Source: JBCDBH01 sp039184055 (GTDB lineage Bacteria > Acidobacteriota > Thermoanaerobaculia > Multivoradales > J023). From it: a stretch of 7,379 nt of DNA. Shown piece by piece: positions 4,833-7,379 of this stretch. A program made the translations under genes and the position numbers. How positions within the stretch are numbered: the stretch's first letter is position 1; the number at the start of each line of letters is the position of its first letter. The stretch is from NCBI GenBank assembly GCA_039184055.1, contig JBCDBH010000296.1:1-7379 (forward strand). The letters are read 5' to 3'. The notes under the pieces were generated by a model, which saw nothing but the letters and a program-made list of their open reading frames with translations, did not search any database and was not told the DNA's origin.

Positions 4833-6527
4833 GTGTTTCGAGTGTTTGGAAGCCTACTTCTCGCCATGTCCATGGTCATCATGAACGCCTGCTCGACCCC
4901 CACGTCTGATTCCACTGTCCCCGCCGATCTGGTGATCTGGGGCGGAACGATCTTCACCTTCAACGAGTCTGATCTGACTCCCGAAGCCCTGGCGGCTCGC
5001 GACGGCATCATCGTCGCGGTCGGTAGTCGAGCTTCGATCGAGCCTCTGGTGGGACCCGAAACCGAAGTCATCGAGCTCGATCGTGGTTTGGCCATTCCCG
5101 GTTTTATCGAGGCTCATGCCCACTTCATCGGCCTCGGCGACAGCATGATCCAGCTCGATTTGCGATCGGCTTCGAGTTGGGACGACATCGTCGACATGGT
5201 GGCGGCGGCCGCCGCGGACGCCGAGCCTGGACAATGGATCCGTGGACGGGGCTGGCACCAGGACAAATGGAACGAGATACCACAGCCCGAGATCGAGGGT
5301 TTTCCGGTTCATGACTCTCTTTCCGCGGTGTCCCCCGAACATCCGGTCGTCTTGACTCATGCGAGTGGCCACGCGGTCTTCGTCAACGCGGAAGCGATGC
5401 GTCGCGCCGGGATCGATGCGTCGACCGCCGATCCACCGGGTGGTGATCTGTTACGTGACGCAGCCGGTCAACCGACGGGGCTGCTGCGCGAGACCGCCGA
5501 GGGACTGATCAACGAAGCGCGCGCGGGCGATGATGAGGGTTCCGAGGTCCGCCGGATGATCCGCTTGGCGAGTCGAGAATGCCTGGCCAAGGGCATCACA
5601 TCGTTTCAAGACGCCGGCTCATCCTTCGTGATGATCGACGCGTTACGCGACGCTGATCGAGACGGCGATCTCGGCGTTCGTCTGTGGGTGATGGCAATGG
5701 ATGACAACGACACGCTCCGCTCTCGCTTGGGGGAGTATCTCGACAAGGAAGAAACCGACAATGTTCGGATCGGGGGTATCAAACGCTGGCTCGACGGCGC
5801 CCTCGGATCGCGTGGGGCCTGGTTGCTCGAGCCCTATTCCGATGCACCCGACGATGTGGGTTTCAATATCGTTCCGGTCGACGACCTCCGTGAAGTCGCG
5901 GCGATCGCCCGCGAGCACGAGGTGCAGCTTTGTGTTCATGCGATCGGTGACAAGGCCAATCGCGTGACGCTCGACGTCTTCGCGGAGTTCTACAGCGAAG
6001 CGCCCGATGCCGATCTGCGCTGGCGGATCGAGCATGCGCAACACCTTCATCCCGATGACATTTCACGGTTCGCCGAGCTCGGTGTCGTCGCCTCGGTGCA
6101 ACCGGTTCACTGCACCTCGGACGGCCCGTGGGTACCCGAGCGGCTCGGCGAGCAGCGAAGCTACGAAGGAGCGTACGTGTGGCGCGCCTTGGTCGACAGT
6201 GGGGCCGTGCTCGCCAGCGGTACCGACGCACCGGTCGAAGATGTCGATCCCATTCCCAATTTCCATGCCGCCGTCACCCGTCAGATGAACGATGGCGAGG
6301 CGTTTTATCCCGAACAAGCTCTGACTCGAATCGAGGCGCTTGCCGCCATGACGCGTGACGCTGCCTGGGCAGCTTTCGAAGAGCAGGAAAAGGGCACCTT
6401 GACGGTGGGTAAGCTCGCCGACATCACCGTGCTATCCAAAGATATTCTGACCATTCCGGCTGGTGAGATCCTCGAGACCGAGGTCGTCTACACGATCGTC
6501 GGTGGTCGCGTCGCCTACCAACGCTGA
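4833..6527 (+). CDS. Lipoprotein amidohydrolase, YtcJ/NfdA-like (Amidohydro_3)
   Basis: With the GTG start at 4833 the product is 564 aa. A short signal peptide (1-19) ends in a lipobox-like MNAC with Cys20 followed by Ser, suggesting export and lipid anchoring, probably in the outer membrane. Asn at -2 and Met at -3 are unusual. The mature part is a full metal-dependent amidohydrolase of the YtcJ/N-substituted formamide deformylase type: an N-terminal beta segment (ADLVIWGGTIFTF), the metal-binding HxH in GFIEAHAHF (H95, H97), IKRWLDGALGSRGA (K317), CVHAIGD (H369), RIEHAQ (H401) and ASGTDAPVE (D465), ending in the usual GTLTVGKLADITVLSKD segment. All expected metal-site residues are present, so it should be active, hydrolysing an amide-type bond. 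The substrate cannot be read from sequence. It is divergent from the ankyrin cluster and 62 nt upstream of an S9 peptidase gene on the same strand, so co-transcription is possible. Confidence 0.93.
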   Translation: MFRVFGSLLLAMSMVIMNACSTPTSDSTVPADLVIWGGTIFTFNESDLTPEALAARDGIIVAVGSRASIEPLVGPETEVIELDRGLAIPGFIEAHAHFIGLGDSMIQLDLRSASSWDDIVDMVAAAAADAEPGQWIRGRGWHQDKWNEIPQPEIEGFPVHDSLSAVSPEHPVVLTHASGHAVFVNAEAMRRAGIDASTADPPGGDLLRDAAGQPTGLLRETAEGLINEARAGDDEGSEVRRMIRLASRECLAKGITSFQDAGSSFVMIDALRDADRDGDLGVRLWVMAMDDNDTLRSRLGEYLDKEETDNVRIGGIKRWLDGALGSRGAWLLEPYSDAPDDVGFNIVPVDDLREVAAIAREHEVQLCVHAIGDKANRVTLDVFAEFYSEAPDADLRWRIEHAQHLHPDDISRFAELGVVASVQPVHCTSDGPWVPERLGEQRSYEGAYVWRALVDSGAVLASGTDAPVEDVDPIPNFHAAVTRQMNDGEAFYPEQALTRIEALAAMTRDAAWAAFEEQEKGTLTVGKLADITVLSKDILTIPAGEILETEVVYTIVGGRVAYQR

Positions 6528-6589
6528 AAGGCTCGTGTCATGTTCGGCTCATCATTCTTCAACCCCCAGACCACGGAGACTGTTTTCCG

Positions 6590-7379
6590 ATGTCCCATCG
6601 ACTCCCTTTCTTTCTTGTCCTTTTCGCGATCTCGGTGTTGAGCACGCCCATGTTGGCCGAAGTCGAACGAATCGAACGAGGCAATCTCGTCATCGAAGGG
6701 GTCCCTGAGATCCCGCCCGAGCTGAGTGAGCGTCTCCGCCAATACGAGAATACGCGGACCGCGACATTTCAAGGTTGGTTGCCCGATGGGTCGATGTTGA
6801 TTTCGACCCGCTTTGGTGAAACCGGCCAGCTCCATACCGTCAGCGGGCCGATGGCGGCGCGTCGCCAGATCACCTTTTTCCGTGAGCCGGTCGTCGCGAC
6901 GACCGTGAGCCCGAATCCGGACGTCAATGGCTTCATCTTTGGCAAAGACGTCGGGGGCTCCGAGTTCTACCAGCTCTTCTTCTACGATCTCGCCACCGCG
7001 AATCACCAGATGGTGACCGACGGCACGTCGCGAAACGGTGGTGCTCTGTGGTCGAACGCCGGTGATCGCTTCGTGTACTACACCACGATGCGAAACGGTC
7101 GCGATTGGGATCTACACGTTCAGCGTGTCGACAAGCTCGGTGAGCCGACGCCGGTTCTCGAGCAGCCGGGCGTGTGGTTTCCCGGCGAGTGGTCGCCGGA
7201 TGATCGCCGGCTTCTGGTGGTGCGGTACGTTTCCGCCAACGAGTCCCACCCTCATCTGCTCGATCTCGAGACCGGGGAGCTCGAGCCGCTCGAGTCTCTC
7301 GAGGAGGGCGAAAAGGTGAGCTACGGCGCCGTGGCTTTCAGTGGCGACGGCAAAGGCATCTACTTCTCGTCGGATCGCA
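6590..7379 (+). CDS. S9-family (prolyl oligopeptidase-like) peptidase, N-terminal part
   Basis: The ATG at 6590 opens a frame that runs off the right edge after 263 codons. Residues 1-23 form a Sec signal peptide (MSHRLPFFLVLFAISVLSTP, probable cut after A23), so the enzyme is exported. The rest shows TolB/WD40-like beta-propeller blades with repeated 'W/F-SxDG-xx-hhh' patterns: GWLPDGSMLISTRFGE (62-77), TVSPNPDVNGFIFGKD (105-120), LWSNAGDRFVYYTTMRNG (153-170), GEWSPDDRRLLVVRY (199-213) and AFSGDGKGIYFSSDR (249-263). The segment IPPELSERLRQYENTRTATF and the motif FGKDVGGSEFYQLFFYDL match, from memory, the start of S9 peptidases in Acidobacteriota. The catalytic alpha/beta-hydrolase domain (Ser-Asp-His) would lie beyond the window, so activity cannot be judged. 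GGAG (6575-6578) is 11 nt before the ATG, a rather long spacing. Other propeller proteins such as TolB-like ones are a less likely alternative. Confidence 0.85.
   Translation, partial: MSHRLPFFLVLFAISVLSTPMLAEVERIERGNLVIEGVPEIPPELSERLRQYENTRTATFQGWLPDGSMLISTRFGETGQLHTVSGPMAARRQITFFREPVVATTVSPNPDVNGFIFGKDVGGSEFYQLFFYDLATANHQMVTDGTSRNGGALWSNAGDRFVYYTTMRNGRDWDLHVQRVDKLGEPTPVLEQPGVWFPGEWSPDDRRLLVVRYVSANESHPHLLDLETGELEPLESLEEGEKVSYGAVAFSGDGKGIYFSSDR

Noticed and set aside
6515..7006. Minus-strand frame of 163 codons near the right end
   Set aside because: It is antisense to the S9 peptidase start, which has a signal peptide and propeller motifs. The antisense product has none.
1..7379. Mobile element, CRISPR array, phage or defence system
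   Set aside because: No transposase, integrase, spaced direct repeats, reverse transcriptase, nuclease or toxin-antitoxin pair was seen. Coding style is uniform across the window.

Overview
The window is about 7.4 kb of GC-rich bacterial chromosome with ordinary bacterial gene density. It holds seven protein genes and one tRNA. The secreted protein at 1233-2108 and the S9-peptidase start at the right edge resemble, from memory, proteins common in Acidobacteriota of the Thermoanaerobaculia type. That assignment is an inference, because the window has no rRNA or other phylogenetic marker. There are no insertion sequences, phage genes, CRISPR arrays or integrase/attachment sites, so this looks like core or lineage-specific chromosome, not a mobile island.

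Layout from left to right. (1) Positions 1-949, minus strand: NAD-dependent malate dehydrogenase (mdh), cut at its C-terminus by the window edge. (2) Positions 950-1232: a divergent intergenic region with two short palindromes. (3) Positions 1233-2108, plus strand: a secreted protein of unknown function, predicted to be beta-rich. (4) Positions 2127-2208, plus strand: tRNA-Leu(UAA), starting 18 nt after the preceding stop codon. (5) Positions 4691 down to 2244, minus strand: a three-gene cluster encoding an ankyrin-repeat protein, a single-domain CheY-like receiver and an uncharacterised, mostly helical protein of 418-433 aa. (6) Positions 4692-4832: a second divergent intergenic region. (7) Positions 4833-6527, plus strand: a lipoprotein amidohydrolase of the YtcJ/NfdA type. 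(8) From 6590 to the right edge, plus strand: the signal peptide and beta-propeller part of an S9-family (prolyl oligopeptidase-like) peptidase.

Functionally, mdh is central metabolism and the tRNA is housekeeping. The amidohydrolase and S9 peptidase are both exported, lie on the same strand 62 nt apart, and may form a small unit for extracytoplasmic breakdown of amides or peptides. The ankyrin/receiver/helical cluster is the part least explained by known systems. It looks like a small signalling module in which a stand-alone phospho-receiver sits between a protein-binding repeat protein and an unknown effector or scaffold. No histidine kinase is in view, and the functional link is inferred from gene order alone. 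I found no clearly novel, self-contained system such as a defence system, retroelement or biosynthetic cluster.
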